The notes beneath the pieces were generated by a model. That model ran no database searches. It was not told where the DNA came from and saw nothing but the letters and a program-made list of their open reading frames with translations. From Tenrec ecaudatus (lineage: Eukaryota > Chordata > Mammalia > Afrosoricida > Tenrecidae): a stretch of DNA of 64,000 nucleotides. Positions 36,086-48,206 of this stretch are shown here, piece by piece. The stretch lies in NCBI RefSeq assembly GCF_050624435.1, contig NC_134542.1, forward strand, positions 107,925,677-107,989,676. Direction: 5' to 3'. Numbering within the stretch: position 1 is the first letter of the stretch; the number at the start of each line of letters is the position of its first letter. The position numbers and the translations under genes were made by a program.

Positions 36086-36277
36086 CTATCAAATTTTGTT
36101 ATATCAAGCTAATATACTCAGTTTGAATAGTCTAAGGCGCTTATGTAAATTACTTCATCAGACTACTAGCTAAAAGGTTGGTAACTGAAACTCCCCCAGC
36201 AACACAATATTAAAAAAGACTTGATAATATTTTTTCATTAAAGGTACAATTAAGGAAGCCTCTAGACCTCAGTTGTG

Positions 36278-36338
36278 CTTTGTATGTCTGTGAGTCTGAA
36301 CTGGCTGCACTGCAATGGATTTGTTTGTTGTTTTGTGA
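36278..36338 (+). mobile_element. AfroSINE 3' tail
   Basis: Only the terminal module is kept: 'tctgtgagtctgaactggct' followed by 'tggatttgtttgttg'. Confidence 0.5.
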
Positions 36339-36569
36339 CTATTCACCATAATGAATAAGAACCTCATCATTATACTTACTCGCTAATGCTTTCATATTTA
36401 TTTCTGTAAAAATATGGAAAATGTTATACCCTATTTCAGTTTTCTTAATGATCACTTGAGCATCTGTTTATTATATCTATATTTAGTGCTCATTACTTTG
36501 AAAGCATGAACAAATCTTGAAAGCAACATAAAGCTAATATTACATAGACAGAAATAGTTGAATAAAAAG

Positions 36570-36603
36570 GAAAGCATATACATATATATATATATATATA
36601 TCC
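36570..36603. repeat. (AT)n microsatellite
   Basis: Tandem AT with a few interruptions. Confidence 0.9.
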
Positions 36604-37059
36604 ATGATGCTCACTAAATTCTGGATCATGACAATCTCAAAGGAAGGGTCTAGCTAGAATAGATTGTACCTGTGATTATGACTAAATTAGAATTATACTC
36701 ACAATATTAAACCTCTTCCTCCCATGACATCCAGGGGAAAGAGTAAATTCTTCTCAATGAGATTGATATTACATTTGGTCATATGATTTGTTTCCACCAT
36801 TACAATGTATGTGATATGTTAAGTCATAAACATGAAGACTCTTATGTTTCTATTCATCTCCCTGGAGGACAACCAGGAGTTCCATGTCAGCAAGTGGCCA
36901 TACATTACATCTGTCTCTCCGTCAACAAGACCCCATCTGGTAGTAGAGTCTCCATGTGTTCCTTCTACTTATGACAGCAGCGGATACTCAAACCAGGGTC
37001 AGGATGGGCTTACGGTGAGTCAAAGGGAGTCTGGCTGTGGGCGCACGTGTTAAGACTGC

Positions 37060-37390
37060 CTCCGCTGAAATGCATTTTCCTTATGTTTTTCAAGTGCAGA
37101 TCTGTATCGGAAGAAATAAGGCCAGAATACTCCTTGAAGGTAACAATGCCAAGACTTGGTTTTAAGTACTTTGGACGTATAATCAGAGAGTCCCTGGAGG
37201 AGGACTTCATGTTTGGTAAAGTGGAGGGGTGGAGGAAAATGGAAGGTCCTTGAGGAGATGCATTGACTCAGTGGGCTCAGGCATGGGAACAATTGTGAGG
37301 CAGCAGAGGATCATGCAGTGTTTCCGTCCGTTGGGCATAGGGTGGCTATGGGTCAGAGCTGGCTTGATGGCACCTAACAACTTCCCAAGG
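37060..37390 (+). mobile_element. RTE LINE, 3' end
   Basis: 'gccagaatactccttgaagg', 'cagagagtccctggaggagg' and the terminal 'gatggcacctaacaactt' define it. The 5' boundary is indistinct. Confidence 0.85.
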
Positions 37391-37827
37391 GGATCTTCTA
37401 GTTCCCACTACCAGCAGTAGAATTACAAGTTACTTTGGCCTCAAACAAGTCCTCAGGATAAAAAAGTGGAAGAAATCTAAACTGAGATGTTAGCAGAGCT
37501 GGACCAGTTAGCCAAGAGCAAGAAATCCCTAGTCTTCCCAAGCAGTGGGGAAATGACAAGGGATATTAGTAGGAACAGAACAGAAGACAAAACCTATATG
37601 CTCAATCATTTAGAGCAAAAAAAAAAAACCCTAAAAGAAAGCAAACAAAATCACCTCAACCTTATGAATTTGTAGGAAAAAATAAAATATTAAATGATAC
37701 ATTTCCTTTTTTTTACCAGATTGGAAAAGTTGATAGGGTTTCTAAATATAGTATTGATAAGTCGGTGATTAATTGAATACCATATGACTTTGCTGTAAAT
37801 GTATTGTTTTTGAAAAGGTATTAGAAT

Positions 37828-37950
37828 CTTGGCGGCATAAAACTCAAACACACAGAGGCTGACAGAAGGTTGGGGGTTCAAAGCCACCCAGGATCTCTGC
37901 AGGGGAAAAATCTGGTGACCTGCTCACCAAAGGATTTCAAAAGCAAATCC
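37828..37950 (+). mobile_element. AfroSINE, left half (split)
   Basis: Head and body of a forward SINE ('gggttcaaagccaccca', 'ctctgcaggggaaaaatc'). Its expected 3' part is found at 38118-38215, after an opposite-strand SINE. Confidence 0.6.
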
Positions 37951-37951
37951 A

Positions 37952-38115
37952 TTTTGGTGGATCTCGTGCTGACAGATAGGGACCCTGTGGGACAGAATAA
38001 AGCCACGCAATAGGATTTCTAAGATGTCCATCTGTGGGGCAGCTGACTGACGTTATCTCTTTCCTATGGAGCAGCTAGGGCGTTCAAAGGTCCCGCTGCC
38101 AGTGAGCATTTGATT
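37952..38115 (-). mobile_element. AfroSINE nested in AfroSINE
   Basis: Reverse SINE: 'gctgacagatagggaccctg', 'atggagcagctagggcgttc'. It lies between the two halves of the forward SINE. Confidence 0.65.
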
Positions 38116-38117
38116 AC

Positions 38118-38215
38118 CATGAAGATGGATACCGAGCCAACCTTTGGGGGGAAATTCTACTCTTTCACAATGAGTCGCTATGAGTCTAAATCAACCCAAC
38201 ACTATCCGACAACAA
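38118..38215 (+). mobile_element. AfroSINE, right half (split)
   Basis: 'aaattctactctttcacaa' and 'gagtcgctatgagtctaaat' are the 3' module of a forward AfroSINE. It is probably the continuation of 37828-37950. Confidence 0.6.
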
Positions 38216-38249
38216 CATTAGGAGATTAAGTGTAAAAATGGAAATACAA

Positions 38250-38440
38250 AACCCACAGTCATCTGGTCAATGTCAATTCACAGCGGTTCTATAGTACAAG
38301 GCACAACTGTTCCTTGGAGTTTCTGAGACTACAAATCTTTGTAGGGCAGACAGCCTCAGCTTCATTTCAGGGAGAATGTTGGCTTTAAACCACTGGCCTT
38401 ACAGTTACCAGTCCAGCGCTTCACACATGGTGGTTAGCCA
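38250..38440 (-). mobile_element. AfroSINE
   Basis: Reverse copy with 'gtttctgagactacaaatct' and 'ccactggccttacagttacc'. Diverged. Confidence 0.75.
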
Positions 38441-38889
38441 GATTTTGTGCTTCTAAATAGCTGAGAAAATTACTTATGCACATACTAGGAGAGTCATGGA
38501 TATTTATTATAGCAATATTGGCGAGAACTCAATCAAATACCCTTTCCTGTCTCTTTGCTAAAAAAATATTGATAACAGATAAAAATAACCAACTTGCTCA
38601 AGGAAATCCTTGCCCCTGGAGGATGATAGGGAAGAATGACAATAGCTTACTGATTTGTTCTCAAACCTGCTTTAAGACTGATTTCTGATGCCCATCCTGC
38701 TCAATTCCCCTCTGCCCATCACCATACAATATCTCAGATTCCAATCACCTTTTCTTTCCTATGATACTGTAGGGTGCAATTCTCTCTTGTATGGTCAGCC
38801 TAATCCGTTTATTATTGTTTCATTACACTGTCTGGAGTCCCTGATGGTCTGTTGGAGAAGTAAAGGTGAGCGTTTGCAAAGTATCACAG

Positions 38890-39120
38890 TGAAAAACAGC
38901 TGCCTGGGAGCCTCCCTGGAGTGGAATCTTAAATTCATATCTTCCAAGCAGTATTCACTTGAAAAATCATTCCACTGTGCTGCTCCAATTTCTTTGACCT
39001 AAAATATGGATAATGGTAGAATTTATTTATAGGATTCTTATGAAGAGTCAGATTAGGTAATCTCTTTAAATAAGGACACAGAGTAAGCCCTCAATGGGTG
39101 TCAGGTATAAATAACAGTAG
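38890..39120 (+). mobile_element. MIR SINE
   Basis: Mammal-wide MIR. 'agctgcctgggagcctcc' starts it, and 'aaaatatggataatggtag' and 'cacagagtaagccctcaatg' mark the core and 3' part. Confidence 0.65.
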
Positions 39121-39124
39121 ATAC

Positions 39125-40880
39125 ATAAATAAATTACCTAAACCTCTATTAAGAAGAATAACAAACAAGCACACAATAATTTGGTAGAATTAAAAAAAAA
39201 CAGGTATAGATCAACAATTAAAGAAAATTGCAAACCCAAGCATGAGTGAATCAAAACTAAAACTTATAGCTATATAGTTTTCAAACATGTTTACAAACAT
39301 GTTTGAACACATTCTTCGAGGATCCCATTAAACCAGAACCTGTACTTATCTCTGGAAAGAAGAAGTGCTCTTTAGGTGTTAGAAAATGATACTCCTAAAT
39401 TTTCTTTAAAAGAAACATGTATTAATCAACAGGTTATTTTTTCAGAGAGGCTTGTGCTTTTTAAAGATTAAAAGAAAAAACAGCAATGTGTGTGGTAATA
39501 CGAAAGTGTATGTAACAGCATATGGATTTAAAATACGCATCTAAAATACCTACTATTTTCATCTAAATATTTTCATCCCAAACTGCCAAATAATTTTCAA
39601 ATGAGTATACAGAGTATTTTCAAAAACCACTTTATTTTTAAATTGTAAATAGTCAGTTCAGGAAAACTCAGCAGTGGTTTTTATTGCACCACTGAGCAAT
39701 TTTCAGTTGCAGAGTGAAGGGTCGTTTTTTAACCAATGGAAATGCCAAAAGAAGTTTGGGGAGCCAAAATACTATTCTGCTCAGATGGTTAGATTGCATG
39801 TCGCTTCGTTTAATCTTTTTTGTAAATTGATCCACACTGCTTTAGTGAATCCATTTCTAGGGATCATAGGGTATTTTAGATTAGATTGGAAGAAAATGTT
39901 TTCCCAATGAAGTCATGCAACATTATTTATCTGTTTTTTATTCAAAGCAAGGACAAATAAATTTCAATCATTTGACATAGGATTAAAAAGGGACTTTGTC
40001 CTACTAAACATTTATACGTATGTCCAAAATATAGTCTTATACCATATTACTATGGATAACACAGTTATCTTCAATAACAGGAAGTACGATTAGCTCAAAA
40101 TTCTTATTCTTCAGAAGCTGACTTGATCTTTCAGCACATTAAGTACCATTAAAACTCATTTTCCAAGGTAATGGAGAGAATGGATAACCAGAAAACATAA
40201 CAACTTTTTATTTAATTAATGTTTTTACTAGATGTAATATATGGTTAACAATTTAGCCTTTGCACACCACAGTTTCTACATCGTCATATGAATTTAGCCT
40301 GCCTCAGTTCCTTCTACAAATATATAACAGAACTTATTGGGTATTGAGTTTTTTGTTAGACTCTTGGAAAATGATGAGACAAATATATTCATCAACATTT
40401 ATAAAGAAAAGTATGATTATTAAAGAAGTATGATCCAAACACTATGGGAGTCCAGAGCAGGGAAGGGTCTGGCACGGTTAGGAATGGCTTCAAGAGCAGT
40501 CAGTTTACCTGGGACTAAATGAAAGATGAAAATTTACTCAACAAACATGTCATGAGAAAAATATCTGTGGAAGTATGGGCCTGGAAAAGAAGGTAAGAAT
40601 GGATGTGTGGAGACCACAATGCAGACTGCAGGAAGCTCGAGATGGGCTCCAATGAGTAGTGAGGCTCCAATGAGATTAGAGATAGGGAATGCAGGATCCT
40701 GGGTATTAGGCAAGTCATTGGATTTATCTTAAGGACAATTGATAGCTATCAGCGGACTTAAGGGAAGTCATGTACTATTTGTTCATCTACAAAATATATT
40801 CAACAACAGTAAGAAAGACTACATATAAGACCAAATACAGAATGGTTGTGGGTAGACTGAAAGGTAGGTAATTTAACATG
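39125..40880. other. Unassigned DNA
   Basis: Mostly AT-rich. No repeat, exon or RNA gene recognised. Confidence 0.4.
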
Positions 40881-40884
40881 ATGT

Positions 40885-41090
40885 GTCTCTGGAGCAGGAC
40901 CTCATGCTTGGTAAAGTAAAAGTTCAGCCAATAAAAAAATAAGTAGCCTGGGCGAGCTAGACTGTGTCTACAGCACGGGGTTCAAACACAACAATTGTGA
41001 GAATGGCACAGGGCTAGCCATGTGTCCTTCGTTGTACATAGAGTCACTATGATTCTGAATCAATTTGATGGCACCCAACAACCACATGCA
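40885..41090 (+). mobile_element. RTE LINE, 3' end
   Basis: 'cctcatgcttggtaaagtaa' to 'gatggcacccaacaacca'. It is followed within ~20 bp by another plus-strand RTE. Confidence 0.85.
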
Positions 41091-41109
41091 GATTTAATTT
41101 TCTTACTTA

Positions 41110-42345
41110 AAACATATAAAAGAAATTTGGAAGATCACTCTCTGCCAACCAACTGGAAGATATTGTTATTTGTGCCCATTCCGAAGAAACCTGACTCAGA
41201 AGGTACAAATTGCTGAGCAATATCATTCATATCACCTGCAAGTAGAATAGTATTGAAGATAATTCACAAAGGCTGTAGCAGTACATCAACAGGAGGCTGC
41301 CAGAAACTCAAACTGGATTCAGCAGAATGCACAAAATAGGGTTATCATTGCTGACATCAAATGAGTCCTGAGAATACCAGAAAAATGTTCACTTGTGTTT
41401 TGTTGACTATATATAACCATTTGATTGTGTGGCTCATACAAATTATGGATAACATAGGGAAGAATTTAGAATCTAGAATACTTCCTTCTGCTTATGTTTA
41501 ACATGCACAGGGAGCAAGAAGTAGTTGTACAAATAAAACATGGACATAGTATATTGTTTTAAATGAGGAAATGTGTGTGTTGAGACTATATCTTTTCATT
41601 AGTCTGATTCCATCTGTATGCCGAGTAAATAACCTGGAAGGCGGCACTGTCTGGAGAAGAATGCACATCAGAACTGCAAAAAGGTTTATTAACAATTTGT
41701 GATAGCTCGATGACAGCCCTTTCTTGATAGAAGCAAAGATTTGAAGTACCCGAAGATGAAGGGCAAAGACTACAGCGTTCAGTACAGATCACAACCCCCA
41801 ATAAAGAAAACAAAGCTTTCCACACTGGATCCAGTAGGCAACATCATGATAAAAGTAGCAAATATTGAAGTCAGTGGTTTCATTTTTATTTAGATCCACA
41901 TTCAATGCCCACGAATGTGTCAGTCAAAGATTAAAGGACATATTGCACCAGAAATACTGCAGCACCAAACTCTTTAATGTGATCAAGAGCAAAGGCACCA
42001 CTTTGAGGATTAGTCAAGCTGCACCTGGCCCAACCCATGGGATTTTCAGTTGCCCCACATGCATGTGAAAGCTGGAAAATCAGTAAGGAAGACTGCAGAA
42101 GAGTCGATATGCTTGAATTGTAGTATCGTCGTCGACTATTGAAAGTATCACAAACTTCTAGAAGGACAAAGAAGTCTGTCTTGAAAGAAATACAGCCAGA
42201 ATGCTCCTTGCAATCAGGGATGGCAAGCCTTTAGCTCACATACTTTGAACATGTTATCAGGAGAGACTCATCTCTGGAGAATGACATCACGCTTGCTCAA
42301 ATGGAGGGTCAATGAAAATATGAAAGACACTCAGGAAGAGGGATT
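41110..42345 (+). mobile_element. RTE LINE, RT to 3' region
   Basis: It starts just before the RT ('gatcactctctgccaacc'), passes through the RT region near 41330-41860, and runs to 'aagacactcaggaagaggg'. The true terminus is missing and a SINE follows. Stops in all frames. Confidence 0.85.
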
Positions 42346-42349
42346 GTCA

Positions 42350-42515
42350 GAGGGTTGGGTGTTATCTAGCAATAACAATTATCCTGAAGGTTGGTGGCTT
42401 CAACCAACCTAGCAGTGGCATGGACGAAATGTTTGGTGGTTTATTTCCATAAAGATTACAGTCAAGAACACCCTAGAGAGCAGTTACACTCTGTAACACA
42501 TGGACTTATGAATAA
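42350..42515 (+). mobile_element. AfroSINE, diverged
   Basis: 'tccataaagattacagtcaa' is the diagnostic central block. The copy is at the point where the preceding RTE stops. Confidence 0.6.
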
Positions 42516-42519
42516 GCAT

Positions 42520-43325
42520 TGTTTTAATGGCAACTGGTTTGTTTTAGCTTTATGATATACTTTTAATAATTTTATTACATTTTAGATGAAAGTTAACACA
42601 GAAAATTAACTTTCCACTAATAGTGTAGAATAGTTTTCCATGCCGTTGGTTCCTATGTAATTTGTTAGCTTTATGCCCATTTTAACTCTGCCTTCTGCTT
42701 TCCTCGCCCTACGTTCTCTGACTTTCCTTGGCATCCCATCTTTTCTTTGGGGTAAATGGTACCTGCTTGTTCTTGCATGGTTATTTATTTTATATTATTA
42801 TGATTTTTAGCAAATCTATTATTTTATTGGACAAGACCTCAAGGTGTGATTTTAGTACAAAGTTGAATGGATTTCTTAGACTATTATCTTGGCGTCCTTC
42901 CCATCTCTATCAGCATACTAAGTCTGGTCTTTTTAATGAATTTGCATTTTGTTCTACATTTCCTTCCAATAGTCATCAGGAATTTCTACCGTGTCCCTTA
43001 TTATATCAGCCAGGAGTGGTAGTCAGCCACTGCCTCCTTCGGATCTCAGGCTAAAGGAGGCTGGGGTTCTTGTGTGCCATCAAGCCTATGAAGAAATTGC
43101 TCCCTGGATTCCTTGGATTCCTTCCCTGTGTTTTGGAGAGAAAGAGCTCATCGTTACAGCTTAGATGACTGCTCCCAAACTTATAAGACCCTAATTGCTA
43201 TTGAAGTTAGTTTTTGTTTGGGTTACTATTTTAGAATGTCATAAATATTCTCGCAGCTTTATCTTTGTGCCTTCGATAGATTATTTAGAATAAATTACTA
43301 ATGCTGAATCTCTATGCAAAATAAC
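42520..43325. other. Unassigned DNA
   Basis: No repeat recognised. The 108-codon open frame at 42728-43054 has no family features. Confidence 0.35.
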
Positions 43326-43329
43326 AACA

Positions 43330-43590
43330 TTTTAAAGGTATTAGAAGAAAACGTTTGTTTGAAATCCTCCATCAGGAAGCACTTTGCATTTCTACCAGTA
43401 GCCCCTTTGCTTTCAGATTTTTAAAAGAATAAACAGGCTTTTCCCTCTTTTCCTTGACAATAAGTTAGGCATGATTTCTCACTGCTTCATTTGCATTCTT
43501 TTGATTATTTAAGATGTTGAATCCCTTCATGTTTATTGTAACATGGCTGTTCTGTCCATTTTTCTGTTGGGGTGTTGTAATGTTTTGTTT
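43330..43590 (-). repeat. Probable L1M remnant
   Basis: It resembles antisense L1 ORF2 3' text: 'catttctaccagtagc', 'catttgcattcttttgatta', 'gaatcccttcatgtttatt'. Strongly decayed. Confidence 0.4.
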
Positions 43591-44120
43591 GATTTTAAAA
43601 GGTTCCAGGTGTTTTTGTTTAGGCAAAGTGCAGGATAACAATTAGAATGAGCTATTCAGCCATGAAGACTCTGTAGAAGCAGTTCAAAATTCTAAATGTG
43701 TGAAAAAGAGCAACACAGCAAGGTTTCAGATAAAAAATGAAATGTGTGCAAATATTTGATGAAAAATGTCACAACCATGCAAACTTACCAAAGGCATGCC
43801 ATAATGAAGTTAAAGCATGCACAGCTGCTATTTTTAATATTCGGTGACTAAAGCGGTCCAACAGGAGGTCCTGGTCTTTGTGAATACAATTACATTTGCT
43901 TTGGTTTGAGAGAAAGATAAGCTTAGGTGGAGATGTTAGTTATGTCAGTCTTCTACACTCCATTTTGATTTCAAAGTGCACTTGAGGATAAGCAATAAAA
44001 ATGCCAAATTCCAATAAGAAAGAAAATGAATAATAAACAATATGTAACCCTCTGCTGCACACCTACAAATGGTTAACATGATCGTGTGCTCATTGAACAG
44101 TACAAGGCTCAAATTCACCC
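43590..44120. other. Unassigned DNA
   Basis: Nothing recognised. Confidence 0.4.
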
Positions 44121-44124
44121 AGAA

Positions 44125-44262
44125 GCTAATCAGAAAGATCTATCCATCTATTTTAAAATAATCAGCCCCTGAAAGCCCTATGTAAGGCCAGTTCTCCTAG
44201 AACACACAGGGGTGTCACCTTGGGTTAGAATTGATTTAAAAGCACCTGGTTTGATTATTGTT
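44125..44262 (+). mobile_element. AfroSINE, 3' two thirds
   Basis: 'gaaagccctatgtaaggcc' and the terminal 'ttagaattgatttaaaagcacctgg'-like module identify it. Confidence 0.72.
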
Positions 44263-44769
44263 TTCTTTCTACACAAGATCAAGCAGCCTGCCTTGACATT
44301 TGTATGTACTGATTTCCGAAGGAAATAGAATAAAATGCCATCACCTGAATACAGCAAAAACCAGGCCAGCAGCTGTGGAGTCATTTCCATCTCAAGCAAA
44401 GCTTATGGGTTACAGAATCAAGTGACTCCATCAGGTTTTCTTGCCTAAAGTCTTATGGAAGCATGGCAAGCCTTTATTCATTGCTTATAGAGCACTGTGA
44501 CAGCCAGCAACATCTTCACTTAAGAAACAACTATTGTCATTGATATTTGGAAACTTCCATCAGCCTCAGAGCCCCCTCCTTTTCTTTTGTGGATGTGACT
44601 ATGGGCTGTATTCCCTTTAAAAACACTTCACACACACACACAGGCTCTCTTTGTTCACTACAGAGCTGCTGAGATGCATCCAGGGCACAATCACAGGTGG
44701 TTAATACTTTTCTTAAACTGCCAGGCAATAAAACACAACATAGTTCACTGAATTATCAGTCTAGTTAAA

Positions 44770-45165
44770 TGTTGGACATTTGGGTTGTTTGAAAATTTTG
44801 ATTATTATAAATAAAGTTGCTATCTATATTTGTATAAAAACATGTGTGTATATGTGTTTTTAATTTTTCTAGGTATATATCTAGGAGTGGAATTGTTGAG
44901 TCCCATGGTAGATATACCTTTCATATTTTGAAAAAAGGCTAGTGTTCTAAATTGTGTATACTATACATTTTCCACCAGATGTTTAAAAATTTCATTCATT
45001 TCATATCTTTGCCAACACTTGATATGGTCATTTACTTACTTAGTTATCTATCTATTTATTTATTCATAGGCATTCTAAGGGATATAGTAGTAATTTTAAT
45101 TGTAGTTTTAATTTGCATTTCCTTGGTATGAATGATGTTGAAAACCCTTTCTTGTGATAATTGGT
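44770..45165 (-). mobile_element. L1 ORF2 3' part (L1M age)
   Basis: A clear antisense match to conserved mammalian L1 text. Blocks are 'ggacatttgggttgtttg', 'taggagtggaattgttgag', 'ttgccaacacttgat' and 'taatttgcatttccttgg'. It encodes the complement of the C-terminal part of ORF2 and is decayed. Confidence 0.82.
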
Positions 45166-45204
45166 CATGGTTACATTCTCAGTTGTATGGTTTTTATGCC
45201 AGGA

Positions 45205-45590
45205 TTAATCAAAGAAGAATTATGTCACATTTATTCTCAAAAAGAACATTTGAAAAATATTCTGATATATAATACTCTCAGTGACAGAGTAATAGCCATA
45301 TGCTTCCAGAAGTCCTGTTTAATAGATTTCAGATTTATGCACTAACCACTTATTTCAAAGATAAAGAAATTAAATATTTTTAACAAGTTCTCCAGTCTGA
45401 AGTTGTTCAAGCACATAATAAATATGTGTTGATAATTCCTGGTGATTGGAATGCAAAATTTGAAAACAAAGAAGTCTCCTTAGTTGCAAAATGTCTTTGG
45501 TTATTGACAAGGCATAGGAGATGTCATGAGAGAATTTTGTAAAATCAATGGCTTATTCACTGGAAATACCATTTTTTTCAACCAGATTTA
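45205..45590 (+). mobile_element. RTE LINE, endonuclease region
   Basis: It covers the apurinic-endonuclease part of the RTE ORF. 'caaaaagaacatttg', 'attcctggtgattggaatgc' (encoding the GDWNA-type motif) and 'gagagaattttgtaaaatc' are diagnostic. Confidence 0.85.
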
Positions 45591-45594
45591 CAAC

Positions 45595-45690
45595 CTCAGA
45601 ACCACAAGGCATTTCTACCTTGTTTTATCAGGTCCCTATGAGTCAGAATCTACTTCATGGCAGTGAGTGTTCTTGCTGGGTTGTTTGTTC
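45595..45690 (+). mobile_element. AfroSINE 3' fragment
   Basis: 'ggtccctatgagtcagaat' then 'catggcagtgagtg'. It lies between two RTE pieces. A further SINE-like scrap follows at 45735-45785. Confidence 0.65.
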
Positions 45691-45819
45691 TTTATGCATG
45701 TGGATCCACCAGATATAGCACAGAGAATTAAAATTGACCATGTGTCTGAGGGCAATTCTACCCTGTCCAACAGGCTGTCAGTCAGCATGGGATCTGTGGC
45801 TGTCCATTTGTTTCTTTAT

Positions 45820-45950
45820 TTTTGTGGAAAGCATAGTTTTTATTGACTCTTCAAAGGCATTGACGTGTTGATCATAATAAAGTATGGGTATCACTGAGAT
45901 GGAGTGGAATTCCTGAGCATGACTTGGTGGCACCGGTGTTAGGCTCTGTG
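45820..45950 (+). mobile_element. RTE LINE, RT fragment
   Basis: 'attgactcttcaaaggcat' and 'gtggaattcctgagcatgac' match the RT region upstream of YADD. It may belong to the same original copy as 45205-45590 after loss of the intervening part. Confidence 0.75.
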
Positions 45951-46335
45951 GTTTAGAGAAATAAACCAGTGCCACTCTATCTGTATAAGGAAAAACTTGG
46001 TTTCAAGAAGTAATCTTGCATCATGAAAGCATCACAGCCCAGGCCAACTGAAGTCCATAGGTCCCATGCTAGCTCTAGCCCTTTTCGGGTTCAGTAACCT
46101 CTGGCTAATGACACAAAAAGGTGCAGCAGGATGCAGAAAGGTCACAGGCTTGTGACAGCTGATCAAGTGGATTCAAGGTCAGTGGGAGGAGAGCAGGGTG
46201 CAGATAGCAGGGAGATTGGCCCCCAGGGTCGCAGCCTACATGGAGCAGCCCCTGGAGGCACACACAGCGCAAGGGAAATCCAAAGGAGGAAGGATAAGCT
46301 TTTCAGCAAATGATGGCAGGACTACTGGGATCCGT
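45950..46335. repeat. Unidentified moderate-G+C repeat-like segment
   Basis: It starts with 'tttagagaaataaaccagtg', similar in type to the segments at 50320 and 51608. It may be an LTR-derived repeat, but no termini can be fixed. Confidence 0.3.
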
Positions 46336-46344
46336 ATGTGAAGA

Positions 46345-46600
46345 AAGAAAAGAAAAAGTACCTGGCACAGACTTCGTACTTCTCACCAAACAACCGCAAA
46401 TGGATAATAGTCCTATTGGTAATGCACAAAACTATACATCATCTAACAGATAACATAGTAGAAACTCTAGGTCCCCTTTGGCTTGGTAATGAGTTCTTAG
46501 GTATAACCCCAAAAGGGCAATCTATGAAGGAAAATTATGATGAGTTGAACTTCATTAAAATCAAAACTTAAGCTCTGTAAATGATAGCTTTATGAGAACA
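46345..46600 (+). mobile_element. L1 ORF2 C-terminal fragment
   Basis: The open frame 46338-46571 ends with blocks such as 'NEFLGITPKGQSMKE' and 'LNFIKIKT', which match the conserved C-terminal L1 ORF2 region. It is truncated at both sides and is an isolated L1 relic. Confidence 0.82.
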
Positions 46601-46755
46601 GGGGAGCGGGGAGTAAGAATAGAAAAGAAAATCAATCACGAAATGGGAAACATTTCTGAACAGGTTGAATGCTGTCCAGTTCTTTTGGATACAATGACTC
46701 TGTATTTCTTTTATCTTCTTCAATGCTTCCTGCATTGCTCAATGTTTGGCTCAAA

Positions 46756-46928
46756 ACAAAACAAAAACCCCAAATTCATTATGACACACAGTGACCCTAG
46801 AGAACTGTCTCTCGGGGTTTCAGAGGCTGTCAGAGGAGAAGGCCTTGTCTCTCTCTGGCTAATAAAGTAAATGGTGGTTTTGAACTGCTTACCTTCAAGT
46901 TAGCACCCAATAATATGTAACCCTCCAA
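46756..46928 (-). mobile_element. AfroSINE nested in RTE
   Basis: It begins with an A-rich tail 'aaaacaaaacaaaaacccc' and reads in reverse to 'catggccatccagag'. The RTE flanks continue each other across it. Confidence 0.8.
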
Positions 46929-47498
46929 CTCACCATGGCCATCCAGAGAAACCTTTAATATTGACACTCGCAGCTTGGGTTTCCTTCATGTTCATTCCGG
47001 TTGTGGTATGCTAGCATGTTCTTTTTGGCTTTCTAATGCCAGGTCTTTGCACATTTCATGATACTACTTTACTTTGTCTTCTTGAGTTGCCTTTTGAAAT
47101 TTTCTGGTCAACTGTTTTACTTCATCATTTCTTCCGTTTGTTCTGGTAATCTACATTGAAGAACGAGAGTCTCTTCTGACTTCCACCTTGATCTTTTCTC
47201 CTTTCATGTCCTCTCAATAACAGTTTTTGTTGTGCATGTGTGAGGCTTTAAGTGTTATCCCACTACTTTTCAGGTTTTCTGTTTTTAGTGTTCGGTGCAT
47301 CCCATGTATGCTTCAGATGCTCTCTAAATACATGTGAGATATACTCAGGTCAAATATTGTCTCTCCTAGACTGGTGTTTAGGTTTTTTCAGCTTCAACCC
47401 AAATTGACAAATGGGCAATTAATAGCCTGTTTCACATTCAGCCCCTGGTCTCATTTTGATTGCTGATAGTGATCATCTCCACTGTCTCTTCCCACAGA

Positions 47499-48206
47499 GA
47501 CAGTCTTTATTGTTATTTTTGGATACATTTCATTGTGTCAAAGGGGCTTCAGGCATCATCCTGCCTGTTGCTGGACACGTCTTAGATCTTACTCGTCAGC
47601 TCATTGGACTGTTCCTTCTTCAGAAACATAGATACTATTTAAAACTTTTCAGATGTCCTTGTTTTTAATTGTTGTGACTTGATGAATGAAAGTATCTGAA
47701 TTTGATACCATCTTAATGTCATTTTCTTCAAGAATTTCTGGGCTTGAGAAACAGAGCAAGCAACATCCATCCTTGTTTAGCATGCTTTACATGTGTTTTC
47801 ACTCAAGAAGTTATAGATTTCAGCAAGAGACCAAGGCTGCTGACTAACTACATGTATGGGGAAGTGAGTATACACAGACCTCATCTTGTATCAGAAGCCC
47901 AGTGTAACACCCTTGAACATGTTCTGGACGTGACTACAGATAGTGTGGACTGTGGTCAGTTTCTTTCTATTTCCCCTCCCCACCCCCACCGCCCCACCAT
48001 TTGTTAAGGTGAAGCCTCTTCCTTTTCTTTCCAAGGAGGCTGAGTTCCCCCTTGATGTGATGGAAGTCCCTCTGTGGGGTCCTCTGGGCTCTTCATAAAA
48101 ACTATGCTCTCCGTCAGGGAAACATTGACATTCTTGGAATGTCCATAGTCTAGTTTTGGGCAATGGTCTTAATTCTTGCAGCAGATGTAGCAACGAAAAG
48201 ACATTT
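47499..48206 (-). pseudogene. RPL9P: RPL9 processed pseudogene
   Basis: An intronless, roughly full-length copy of the mRNA for large-subunit ribosomal protein L9 (uL6), read on the minus strand. The 5' leader 'tcgttgctacatctgctg' is followed by the decayed start (ATG reads ATT). Further peptide blocks are '[19 protein letters not shown]' and KGVTLGF, and, after an Arg-to-stop change, [12 protein letters not shown]. The tail 'gtaagatctaag' near 47585 and an AATAAA signal near 47505 mark the 3' UTR. Frameshifts and stops follow. It sits in an RTE, with cacaga on both sides (47493-47498, 48207-48212) as a possible short target duplication. No poly(A) tract remains. Confidence 0.88.

Larger units (their letters stand above)
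36090..37060. other. Mostly unassigned; includes AT repeat and SINE tail
   Basis: It contains an AfroSINE 3' tail (36278-36338) and an AT microsatellite (36570-36603). Otherwise nothing was recognised. Confidence 0.4.

Noticed and set aside
42728..43054. 108-codon plus-strand open frame
   Set aside because: No recognised motif; flanked by old repeats. Not supported as a gene.
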